From: DATEEG01 sp035525055 | GTDB taxonomy: Bacteria; Actinomycetota; Acidimicrobiia; Spongiisociales; ZC4RG35 | Assembly: GCA_035525055.1 (NCBI GenBank) | Contig: DATLEZ010000072.1 | Span: 1-30,370 of the forward strand | Direction of reading: 5' to 3' | Length of the DNA stretch: 30,370 bases | In this document: positions 13,549-19,879 of the stretch, in pieces | Layout: every line of letters begins with the position of its first letter | Numbering within the stretch: the stretch's first letter is position 1 | Notes under the pieces: model-generated | Told to the model about the DNA's origin: nothing | Seen by the model: the letters and a program-made list of their open reading frames with translations, nothing else | Database searches by the model: none | Translations under genes and position numbers: made by a program

Positions 13549-15267
13549 ATGGCTCCTGAGGATGTGACGTTCGAGCTACTCCCGTTCCAGAGGACCGGTG
13601 TCGAGGTTCTCACTTCGATGCCGGCGGTGCTGTTGGCCGACGACATGGGCCTGGGCAAGACTGTGCAGGCGATCGTCGCGATCTCCCATTTATACGCGGC
13701 CGGACATCTTCAGAATGTCTTGGTGGTAGCGCCGGCAGGCCTCCTGGCCCACTGGCGGCGATCGTTTGCGGAGTTCGCCCCGGGCCTTCGAGTCATCAGA
13801 GTGTCAGGCCCCGTTGGTGAGCGGGCGTGGCAATGGCGGGCCGACCACCTGGTTCACATCGTCGGCTATGAGACGCTCCGCAACGACGCTGCGGCAGCCG
13901 GGGCGCGGCGATGGGATCTCGTCGTGTTGGATGAGGCGCAGAGAATCAAGAACCGGGAGACCGGTGTCAGCCGGGCTTGCAAGGTTCTACCCCGCCTGCG
14001 TTCGTGGGCTCTGACCGGCACCCCGCTCGAGAACCGGGTCGACGACCTCGCATCAATCCTGGAGTTCGTTCGAATTAATCCCGACGGGGCCCGGTTGTCG
14101 TCGTTGTCGGCTGGTATTTCGCTGATGATGCGTCACCAGGAGCTTCAGCTTCGCCGCCGCAAGCAAGAAGTTCTCACACAATTGCCTCCTCGCACCGATG
14201 TTCGACTCGAGGTCGACCTGAGTCCGGCGCAACGACGCTCCTATCGGTGGGTATTGGACAAAGGTCGCCTGGAGATTGCCGAGCTCGGCGACAAAGCCAC
14301 GGTCCTCAACGTGCTGGAGGTGCTCATGCGCCTTAAGCAGGTGTGCAACTTTGATCCGACCACCGGCGAATCCGCCAAGTTGGTCGACCTGACCGAAAGG
14401 CTGGCCGAGCTGGTCGGAAACGGGCATCGGGCTCTCGTGTTCTCTCAGTTCACTAGCCATCGCTTCGGCGTGGAGAAGATTGCCACCGACCTGGGCCGAT
14501 TCCGCCCATTGACTTATACCGGTGGTCTTGGCCTTCGTGAGAGAGAAGAGGTGATCGAACGATTTAAGAGCAACGACCGGCATTCGGCTCTGATCCTTTC
14601 GATTCGTGCCGGAGGTCAGGGCCTCAATCTGCAGTCGGCGTCGTATGTGTTCCACTTTGACCGTTGGTGGAATCCGGCGGTAGAGAATCAGGCTTCGGAT
14701 CGGGTCCATCGCATGGGCCAGACCAACGCCGTAACGGTCTATACCTACACGACTCCCGACACCATCGAGCAGCGAATCGAACAGATCCTGGACGAGAAGC
14801 GGGCGCTCTTTGCCAAGCTGGTCGATCGAGTGACGCTCGATCCGACGAGGCTGCTGAGCCCCGCTGAGATCTTTGGCCTCATCGGTCTCGAGGCTCCGAG
14901 GCGGCTCCGCGAGAAGCCGGCGCCGACCCCTCTCGATCCCATTGCCTCGGTGGTCCGATTGCTTGTGGGGCAAGGCTGGCAACTCGACTTGGCCGACCGT
15001 GCCTCAGCCGCCGGCCTCATCATGGTCGGCCGTCGTCATGATGAGATCGGTTTGGAGACGACGCTCCGGGTTCATCAGATGAGGGTCGCCAATCAAGACG
15101 CAATTGAGGATGTGCGGCGTGGAGCTCCGCTCGACGTAGACGTCATGGTCGTGGTCGATGAGGCCGTCGGCCTAGAACAGGTCTTGTTGGCAGCCGAGAG
15201 CGGGGTGCAACTGGTCGATGCGAACCAACTGGCTGAGTCGCACATCCTCGTCGGTCAGTCCGCCTGA
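13549..15267 (+). CDS. SNF2-family helicase with C-terminal Mrr-like domain
   Basis: A 572-residue SWI2/SNF2-type DNA translocase. Helicase motifs in order: Q-like FELLPFQRTGVE (8-19), Walker A DDMGLGKT (31-38), DEAQ (128-131), SWALTGTPLEN motif III (152-162), LVFSQFTSH (297-304), GGQGLNLQSA (355-364) and the arginine-finger motif QASDRVHRMGQ (381-391). After a linker, residues about 463-565 resemble a restriction-endonuclease-like (Mrr) domain, ending in VDVMVVVDEAVGLEQVLLAAESGVQLVDANQL. Its putative active-site strand reads LRVHQMRV rather than the usual (E/Q)xK, so it may be inactive. The gene is shorter than typical DISARM or RapA helicases. It closes the four-gene operon. Confidence 0.92.
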   Translation: MAPEDVTFELLPFQRTGVEVLTSMPAVLLADDMGLGKTVQAIVAISHLYAAGHLQNVLVVAPAGLLAHWRRSFAEFAPGLRVIRVSGPVGERAWQWRADHLVHIVGYETLRNDAAAAGARRWDLVVLDEAQRIKNRETGVSRACKVLPRLRSWALTGTPLENRVDDLASILEFVRINPDGARLSSLSAGISLMMRHQELQLRRRKQEVLTQLPPRTDVRLEVDLSPAQRRSYRWVLDKGRLEIAELGDKATVLNVLEVLMRLKQVCNFDPTTGESAKLVDLTERLAELVGNGHRALVFSQFTSHRFGVEKIATDLGRFRPLTYTGGLGLREREEVIERFKSNDRHSALILSIRAGGQGLNLQSASYVFHFDRWWNPAVENQASDRVHRMGQTNAVTVYTYTTPDTIEQRIEQILDEKRALFAKLVDRVTLDPTRLLSPAEIFGLIGLEAPRRLREKPAPTPLDPIASVVRLLVGQGWQLDLADRASAAGLIMVGRRHDEIGLETTLRVHQMRVANQDAIEDVRRGAPLDVDVMVVVDEAVGLEQVLLAAESGVQLVDANQLAESHILVGQSA

Positions 15268-15284
15268 GCCCTTCCTTGAACCCT

Positions 15285-15518
15285 CGCCGGCGTTGATGAT
15301 CACGTCGTCGCCGGTCACGATCGGGGGGGCAATCTGGAAGGCGTCGGCCATCTCGTTCCAGGCCTGGAAGCGGGGATCGGCGTCGTGGATGTGGCGGCCT
15401 TCACCGTCGGCGAAGGCGACGAGTTGCGTCGAGATGTCCGTTCTCGTCAAGAAAAGCATGGAGCGATCCCGCGGTTGTCGTAGCTCCTACTCGCCAGCTC
15501 ATGTTGGCGAAAAGCCGC
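15285..15518 (-). pseudogene. Decayed remnant of an unknown gene, paralogous to 21799-22121
   Basis: On the minus strand, pieces AAFRQHEL (from 15518), LHAFLDENGHLD, and VAFADGEGRHIHDADPRFQAWNEMADAFQIAPPIVTGDDVI occur in successive frames. The same blocks occur at 21799-22121 (GFRQHEL, DDDGHLH, VAFATGEGHHLHDADPKVWNEIADAFRVAP). This copy has lost its N-terminus and a WAVQYSIS-like segment. I do not recognise the family. It lies in the 409-bp gap between the SNF2 gene and the 585-aa gene; nothing else coding was found there. Confidence 0.65.
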
Positions 15519-15664
15519 GGTTGATGATGGCCCGGTTCCGGCTGACTCTCCGGCCCGGTGATTTGGCCACTGGGTCTGTCGCGTGAGAAGTCCGGTCTTT
15601 GCGTGCCAGAGTTTCGCCTCGGTTGGCCCTTCAGGCTGGTATGGACGGCTGCCGCCGGATGAGA

Positions 15665-15676
15665 TACGGTCGTCTC
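15665..15676 (+). promoter_or_regulatory. -10 box for leaderless start of the 585-aa gene
   Basis: TACGGT at 15665-15670 is followed by 6 nt (CGTCTC) and GTG at 15677. No SD sequence is present, and the spacing equals that at the antitoxin promoters. Confidence 0.45.
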
Positions 15677-17434
15677 GTGAGCCGGTCACATCAGCGTCGC
15701 CCTAGGAAGCAGAGCGATCACGGTCATCGCAACGTCTCCCGGCGTCGCGTCAACGATCAGCATTCCGCTCTCGTCGCGATGGCCCGGGAGGCAGCCCGAA
15801 GCGAGGATCCTCTTGACCTCCTCATGCTGGGGTCTTCGCTCCTTTCAATGGTGGACCGAAGGCGGCCGCTAGATCAGGTGGGGGAGGACCCGGCCAACAT
15901 CTCCGACCTGGTTGGTGCTCTGTCCCAGTCAATCGACCCGGCGGCTTCCGCACTCGCCATGACCATGGCCACCCTCGCCGGTGACGAAGACTTGCGCCGA
16001 CGAATCGGCGGCCGGCTCCGGCTCGCTGAGGCTGCGCTTCCCGTCTGGTTGATGAACCTCGAGCCGGTAGCGGTGACCGAAGCCCTCGAGCTCACTTTGG
16101 CCCAGGGCGACACCGGGACCGTTGTTATCCGGATCAGCACCGGTGGAGGATTTGAGTTGGCGATGTCGGTTCTGATCGACCACAACCTGCGGGGAGCCCT
16201 GACTGACGCGTTCCCCTGGGATCGAGGTTGGGCAAGGATCAAGTCGCTCTACCAACGCTTCGCTCGAGACCCCGACGTCGAATTGCACCAACTGGCCGCC
16301 GCCGACGCCTGCGTCTGTATCGCCCAAGCCAATGAACACAGTGACCGCATGTACCCACCCCTCACCTCGCCTACATGGCCATCGTCCCAGCCCCTGTTGG
16401 AGTGGGTTCTACGCCATGCTCCGGCGGGGGGCACCGGCTATTCCTACCCAATCTGGGAGGAGGCAGACCGGGAAGCGTTCAAGCAGCGCTTCCAAGCTTC
16501 CATGTTCGCCAACGGCTTCGAGCCGGACGACATCTCGCTCCTGGAATCGATCCTCTGGTTCGCCTTCGACTATGGACCCGGCGATCCCTACCGATGGAGC
16601 CCCACCTCCGTAGAGATCCTCCTTCTCGACTGGCTGCCTCGCAAGATCGTGGCCGAGGTGGACTACTTAGACCGAGCCCCCCGGGTTTTGGACTCTCTTG
16701 TTCGGTTCGGTCACGCTGCCAGAGGCGTCCGCCCCGCATTGACGACGCAGACCGTTGATGCCATCAATGAACTTGCCTGGGAGTATCACGAGCTGGTCCG
16801 CACCGACCGCCCTCAGGGACCGCAGGCGGTGCTGGCTAGCGCTGGCTGGTACGAGCATGAATCCAGCTCGATAGAGCCTGACCACGACTGGGGCGGCGAG
16901 CTCGCCCGGCTGGCCCGACGGGAATCGGCGCAGCAGGTGGGGGGACATCATGTATTGGCAAATCTCGACCTCCATCCACTGTCGCCGCCGGCCGAACCAT
17001 GGGCGGGCGTCGCGGACGATGTGCGCGGCGCTCTCGAGGCGATCGACGACCTCTGTCAACGTTGCGCCCGCGAGTTCTTTGATGAGGAGGTGGGCGTGGC
17101 GTGTCGGCTGCTCATAGGCGACGTGGCTCGAGCCGATCCGCAGGTTCTCCGTCGTGGTCGTCCGGAAACGGCAGCAGCCGCTGTTTGTTGGATAGTCGGT
17201 CGTGCCAACGATGTCCTCTATCAGCACCGGGGGTTGGCGGTGAAGGATCTTCTTGCTTGGTTCGGGTTGACCGGGTCGGTAAGCAACCGCGCCGAACCGA
17301 TGCTCCGTGCCCTTGGCATCGACCCCTGGCAACTCTCTTCGCACGCTTCGGTGGGAACCGCGCGCTACCTAACCTCCACCCGCCGTCGGGCCATCGTTGC
17401 CCGGTTGGAGCGCTTGGAGGACCAATCGCCTTAG
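15677..17434 (+). CDS. Conserved hypothetical protein, 585 aa
   Basis: A soluble-looking protein with no signal peptide or membrane helix. GTG 15677 is chosen because a -10 box lies 6 nt upstream; ATG 15661 and further upstream starts give basic, low-complexity extensions. It opens MSRSHQRRPRKQSDHGHR, then HSALVAMAREAARSEDPLDLLMLGSSLLSMVDRRR. Later blocks are LPVWLMNLEPVAVTEALELTLAQGDTGTVVIRISTGGGFELAMSVLIDHNLRGALTDAF and, near the end, QVLRRGRPETAAAAVCWIVGRANDVL. I believe similar proteins occur widely in actinobacteria as hypotheticals, but I cannot assign a function. It follows the helicase operon in the same orientation after a 409-bp gap with gene debris, so it is probably a separate unit. 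Confidence 0.85.
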   Translation: MSRSHQRRPRKQSDHGHRNVSRRRVNDQHSALVAMAREAARSEDPLDLLMLGSSLLSMVDRRRPLDQVGEDPANISDLVGALSQSIDPAASALAMTMATLAGDEDLRRRIGGRLRLAEAALPVWLMNLEPVAVTEALELTLAQGDTGTVVIRISTGGGFELAMSVLIDHNLRGALTDAFPWDRGWARIKSLYQRFARDPDVELHQLAAADACVCIAQANEHSDRMYPPLTSPTWPSSQPLLEWVLRHAPAGGTGYSYPIWEEADREAFKQRFQASMFANGFEPDDISLLESILWFAFDYGPGDPYRWSPTSVEILLLDWLPRKIVAEVDYLDRAPRVLDSLVRFGHAARGVRPALTTQTVDAINELAWEYHELVRTDRPQGPQAVLASAGWYEHESSSIEPDHDWGGELARLARRESAQQVGGHHVLANLDLHPLSPPAEPWAGVADDVRGALEAIDDLCQRCAREFFDEEVGVACRLLIGDVARADPQVLRRGRPETAAAAVCWIVGRANDVLYQHRGLAVKDLLAWFGLTGSVSNRAEPMLRALGIDPWQLSSHASVGTARYLTSTRRRAIVARLERLEDQSP

Positions 17435-17440
17435 CGGGGA

Positions 17441-17458
17441 TCGGCGACGAGACGCCGA
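17441..17458. terminator. Short hairpin between convergent genes
   Basis: TCGGCG and CGCCGA form 6-bp arms around a 6-nt loop in the 32-bp gap between the convergent 585-aa gene and the MazF gene. No T-run follows on either strand, so it is only a weak candidate. Confidence 0.3.
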
Positions 17459-17466
17459 GGCCGTAG

Positions 17467-17772
17467 TCAACAGTCGGTGGCGTCGCGGAGCGTTCGACAG
17501 GCCTGAGCCATGCGCGCCGGTCCCAGCTGCGTTACCTGGCGCCGGAACGATTCTCTCGGCAGAGTGTGAAGGTTGTCGAAGTTGGCGAAGCATTGGGTGG
17601 GGACTCCGTCGGCGGGCGTAAGTTCCAGTTCGGAGACGACACCGCGTCTTGTTCGGGTAAGGGCAGCGACTACAACGGAGCCGATTCTGTCGGCGACTGG
17701 ATCTCTGGTGAGGACGAGGACCGGGCGGTCGCCTCCTGGCGTGATTGCGAACCAGATCTCACCTCGTTTCAT
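17467..17772 (-). CDS. mazF: MazF/PemK-type endoribonuclease toxin
   Basis: A 101-residue MazF-family mRNA interferase. It begins MKRGEIWFAITPGGDRPVLVLTRD, the standard opening of the fold (RGEIW...RPVLVL), followed by VVVAALTRTRRG, the GVPTQCFANFDNLHTLPR segment (normally ..SVVNLDQIRTVDK) and a C-terminal helix. The conserved catalytic Arg (TRTRRG region) and a Thr before the NFDN block are present. ATG at 17772 gives the family-length protein; an open frame continues upstream to 17967 but is antisense to the antitoxin's proper frame. It overlaps the antitoxin gene by 14 nt, as is common for these pairs. Confidence 0.92.
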   Translation of the reverse strand: MKRGEIWFAITPGGDRPVLVLTRDPVADRIGSVVVAALTRTRRGVVSELELTPADGVPTQCFANFDNLHTLPRESFRRQVTQLGPARMAQACRTLRDATDC

Positions 17773-18010
17773 GTGCCCAATCCGTCCAATCCTCGGCCGG
17801 GCCCCAGTCGGCAATCTCGGCAAGGGCCGTTTCAGTCTCAGACAGGGGAGTCGCCGCCCAAGCTTCGATCTCGAGTTCGGCCCGGAGCCGGACCAGATGG
17901 CGATGAAGGGCGTCGCGCAGGAACTCGGACCGGTCGATTCCCAGTCGCTCGGCCCACTGTTGGACATCGGCTGCCTCCCGTTCCTCGACGCGAAAACTGA
18001 GCATTGTCAT
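17759..18010 (-). CDS. Ribbon-helix-helix antitoxin (MazE-like)
   Basis: An 83-residue antitoxin. The first 45 residues form a ribbon-helix-helix DNA-binding domain: MTMLSFRVEEREAADVQQWAERLGIDRSEFLRDALHRHL, where LSFRV is the DNA-contacting strand and LGIDRSEFLRDAL the second helix. The C-terminal part (ATPLSETETALAEIADWGPAEDWTDW) is acidic and Trp-rich, typical of a toxin-binding tail. The start codon lies inside an inverted repeat and 6 nt after a TAAGCT -10 box, so the transcript is probably leaderless and self-repressed. Confidence 0.9.
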   Translation of the reverse strand: MTMLSFRVEEREAADVQQWAERLGIDRSEFLRDALHRHLVRLRAELEIEAWAATPLSETETALAEIADWGPAEDWTDWAHETR

Positions 18011-18034
18011 ACGTTTAGCTTAGCTTGTATGACA
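18005..18034 (-). promoter_or_regulatory. Operator and leaderless promoter of the RHH/MazF module
   Basis: Inverted arms TGTCATAC (18005-18012) and GTATGACA (18027-18034) are separated by 14 bp. On the minus strand the -10 box TAAGCT (18022-18017), a 6-nt spacer and the antitoxin ATG (18010) lie between and across these arms. Binding of the antitoxin here would cover both the -10 box and the start codon. Confidence 0.65.
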
Positions 18035-18072
18035 CAAGCTTCAACCCCTGGGTCCCAAGCGGCGAGGGTTCC

Positions 18073-18885
18073 CTAGCTCGCCGGTTGCACTTCCACGAGG
18101 ACTTCGGTCACGACCTCGCTTTCGTCGTCTGTGAGGTATTGCGCAGGGAGCTCCAGTTCCTCCTCGGCGCCGAAGCGGAGGTAGACGTACCAGGGAGGAC
18201 CTGTGACCTGGCGGCCGGTGCGCTTCGCCCAAGCTCCCAGGTTCGCGGTCACTTTGGTCAGGTGGTCGGAAGTGCCGACCACCAGGCTGGAAGCAACGGC
18301 GGCTGCCGGGGTCGTCACTACCTTGATTCGATCGGTAGCCGGTACGGCTCGGTCGATGGGGATGAGCAACTCGATCGAGCGGTTGTTGCGCTTGGTGTCG
18401 TGGACAACGCAGACGGGAGGTTCGGCTGCCCGGGCGTCGTGCCGCTGGACGTGGGTTTCGATCTCGACGAAGAGCGGCGCTAGGTACGTTCCCGCCGGAA
18501 CCTCGGCCCGCAACGAGGCCCACCGCCCAGGTGGGCGTCTTCGCACCACCACATCGAGATCGCCGGAGCGTTCGAGCCGGATCTCGAGTTCGGCGAGGCG
18601 ATGCTCGAGCGCCAGACGCTCCTTCTCCAATTCGGATCGTCGACGCTCGAGCTCGTTCGTCAGGGAGCGGCCGTCGGTCCGCAGGCTCTTGATCCGCTGC
18701 AACGGAATCCCGAGGCTGACCAGGGAGACGATCCGCCGCAGGTCGGGGATCTGGGTAGCCGAGTAGTAGCGATAGCGAGTGGCAGGATCGACCCAGACCG
18801 GTTGGAAGAGGCCGGCCCCGTCGTAGTGACGGAGTCGCTTGGCCGATACCCCGGTCAGGGCGGAGAAGGCACCGATGGTGAACAC
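18073..18885 (-). CDS. MerR-family regulator with GyrI-like effector domain
   Basis: A 270-residue BmrR/BltR-type regulator. The N-terminal MerR domain reads MFTIGAFSALTGVSAKRLRHYDGAGLFQPVWVDPATRYRYYSATQIPDLRRI with the expected helix-turn-helix and YRYYS wing. A coiled-coil dimerisation helix follows (about 75-115, rich in E/R/L). The C-terminal 130 residues look like a GyrI-like ligand-binding domain (SIELLIPIDRAVP...VVTTPAAAVASSLVVG...WYVYLRFG). GTG at 18885 is chosen because the protein then starts exactly like other MerR proteins and a GATAAT -10 box lies 6 nt upstream; GTG 18891 is the alternative. It probably controls the divergent LLM oxidoreductase gene. Confidence 0.92.
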   Translation of the reverse strand: MFTIGAFSALTGVSAKRLRHYDGAGLFQPVWVDPATRYRYYSATQIPDLRRIVSLVSLGIPLQRIKSLRTDGRSLTNELERRRSELEKERLALEHRLAELEIRLERSGDLDVVVRRRPPGRWASLRAEVPAGTYLAPLFVEIETHVQRHDARAAEPPVCVVHDTKRNNRSIELLIPIDRAVPATDRIKVVTTPAAAVASSLVVGTSDHLTKVTANLGAWAKRTGRQVTGPPWYVYLRFGAEEELELPAQYLTDDESEVVTEVLVEVQPAS

Positions 18886-18897
18886 AACCACATTATC
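18886..18897 (-). promoter_or_regulatory. -10 box for leaderless start of the MerR-type regulator
   Basis: On the minus strand GATAAT (18897-18892) is followed by 6 nt and GTG at 18885. It abuts the MerR-style operator of the divergent promoter. Confidence 0.5.
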
Positions 18898-18900
18898 GGC

Positions 18901-18937
18901 TTGACCTTCCCATGGTGGGAAGGTTCACCATGGTCCG
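18901..18937 (+). promoter_or_regulatory. MerR-type promoter and operator of the LLM oxidoreductase gene
   Basis: TTGACC (-35, 18901-18906) and CACCAT (-10, 18926-18931) are separated by 19 bp, the over-long spacer known from MerR-activated promoters. The spacer is occupied by an inverted repeat with arms ACCTTCCCA (18904-18912) and TGGGAAGGT (18916-18924) around TGG. The -10 box ends 6 nt before the ATG at 18938, implying a leaderless transcript. The adjacent divergent MerR-type gene is the obvious regulator. Confidence 0.7.
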
Positions 18938-19735
18938 ATGCGTGACATCCGGATCGCCGCCCAGCTCCATCCTCAGCACGGTTCCTATCGCGACTTTCGC
19001 AGGGCCGTCGGTGCCGCCGACGAGATGGGCTACGACTTGATTTACACCTGGGACCACTTCTATCCGCTCTACGGCGAGCGCAACGGCGCCCACTTCGAGT
19101 GCTGGACGATGCTGGCGGCAATGGCCGAGCAGACTTCCCGGGCCGAGATCGGGGCGCTGGTCACCTGCAACTCCTACCGGAATCCCGACCTGCTGGCCGA
19201 CATGGCCCGCACCGTCGACCACATCTCCGAAGGCCGGCTTGTGCTGGGCATCGGGTCGGGATGGTTCCGCCGCGATTACGACGAGTACGGGTACGAGTTC
19301 GGTACCGCCGGGTCACGCCTCGATCTGCTCGCCGATGCTATCCCTCGCATCGAGCGCCGGCTTTCCACGCTCAATCCGCTGCCGACCAGGGACATCCCCA
19401 TCCTCCTCGGTGGTCTGGGTGAGAAGAAGACCCTGCGGATGGTGGCCGCCCATGCCGATGGGTGGCATGCCCTATTTCCCGACCGTCCCGATGAGCTCGA
19501 GCCGAAGGTGGCGGCCCTGCTTCGCTGGTGCGACGACTTGGGCCGGGCTCCGACCGAGATCGAGTGGGGCGTCGGGGTCGAACCGGAGGACCTCGACCGG
19601 TTTCTCAGCAAGGATGCACCGACCTATGTCGAGATGGGGTTCACCCAGTTCACCCTTGGGTTCAACGGGCCGGACTGGCAGGTCGAGGGGGGGAAAGACT
19701 GGCTGACCTGGCGGGACGAGGTCAACCGACATTGA
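18938..19735 (+). CDS. LLM-class flavin/F420-dependent oxidoreductase
   Basis: A 265-residue luciferase-like monooxygenase-family enzyme with a TIM barrel that uses F420 or FMN. Recognisable blocks are AVGAADEMGYDLIYTWDHFYPLYGE near residues 23-47, CWTMLAAMAEQTSRAEIGALVTCNSYRNPDLLADMARTVDHISEGRLVLGIGSGWFRRDYDEYGYEFG (about 55-120), and IPILLGGLGEKKTLRMVAAHADGWH (about 152-176), the usual cofactor-pocket segments of TIGR03560-like proteins. The substrate is unknown. The MerR/GyrI-type neighbour suggests induction by a small, perhaps toxic, organic compound (inference). Confidence 0.92.
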   Translation: MRDIRIAAQLHPQHGSYRDFRRAVGAADEMGYDLIYTWDHFYPLYGERNGAHFECWTMLAAMAEQTSRAEIGALVTCNSYRNPDLLADMARTVDHISEGRLVLGIGSGWFRRDYDEYGYEFGTAGSRLDLLADAIPRIERRLSTLNPLPTRDIPILLGGLGEKKTLRMVAAHADGWHALFPDRPDELEPKVAALLRWCDDLGRAPTEIEWGVGVEPEDLDRFLSKDAPTYVEMGFTQFTLGFNGPDWQVEGGKDWLTWRDEVNRH

Positions 19736-19879
19736 CACAATTTGGCAAGAAACCAGCCCGGCTCCGGACACCTTCCTGTCATCCCCGCGCGATATGGTTG
19801 GGCGAAGGAGTGGGTGAAAATCGCAACGCACCTCGCTGACCCGGTGATTGCTCTGAGCTATTTAGCAGGAGGGGACAAA

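Noticed and set aside
10570..15267. Assignment of the operon as a complete BREX or DISARM system
   Set aside because: No PglX/DrmM methylase, PglZ phosphatase, BrxA/B/L or DrmB is present in the window; only the BrxD-like ATPase and a helicase are shared.
15599..15676. N-terminal extension of the 585-aa gene from an upstream GTG or ATG 15661
   Set aside because: The extra residues are basic and unlike a protein start, and a -10 box fits the GTG at 15677.
17773..17967. N-terminal extension of the MazF protein
   Set aside because: It is an out-of-frame reading of the antitoxin gene; MazF proteins begin at the MKRGEIW sequence.
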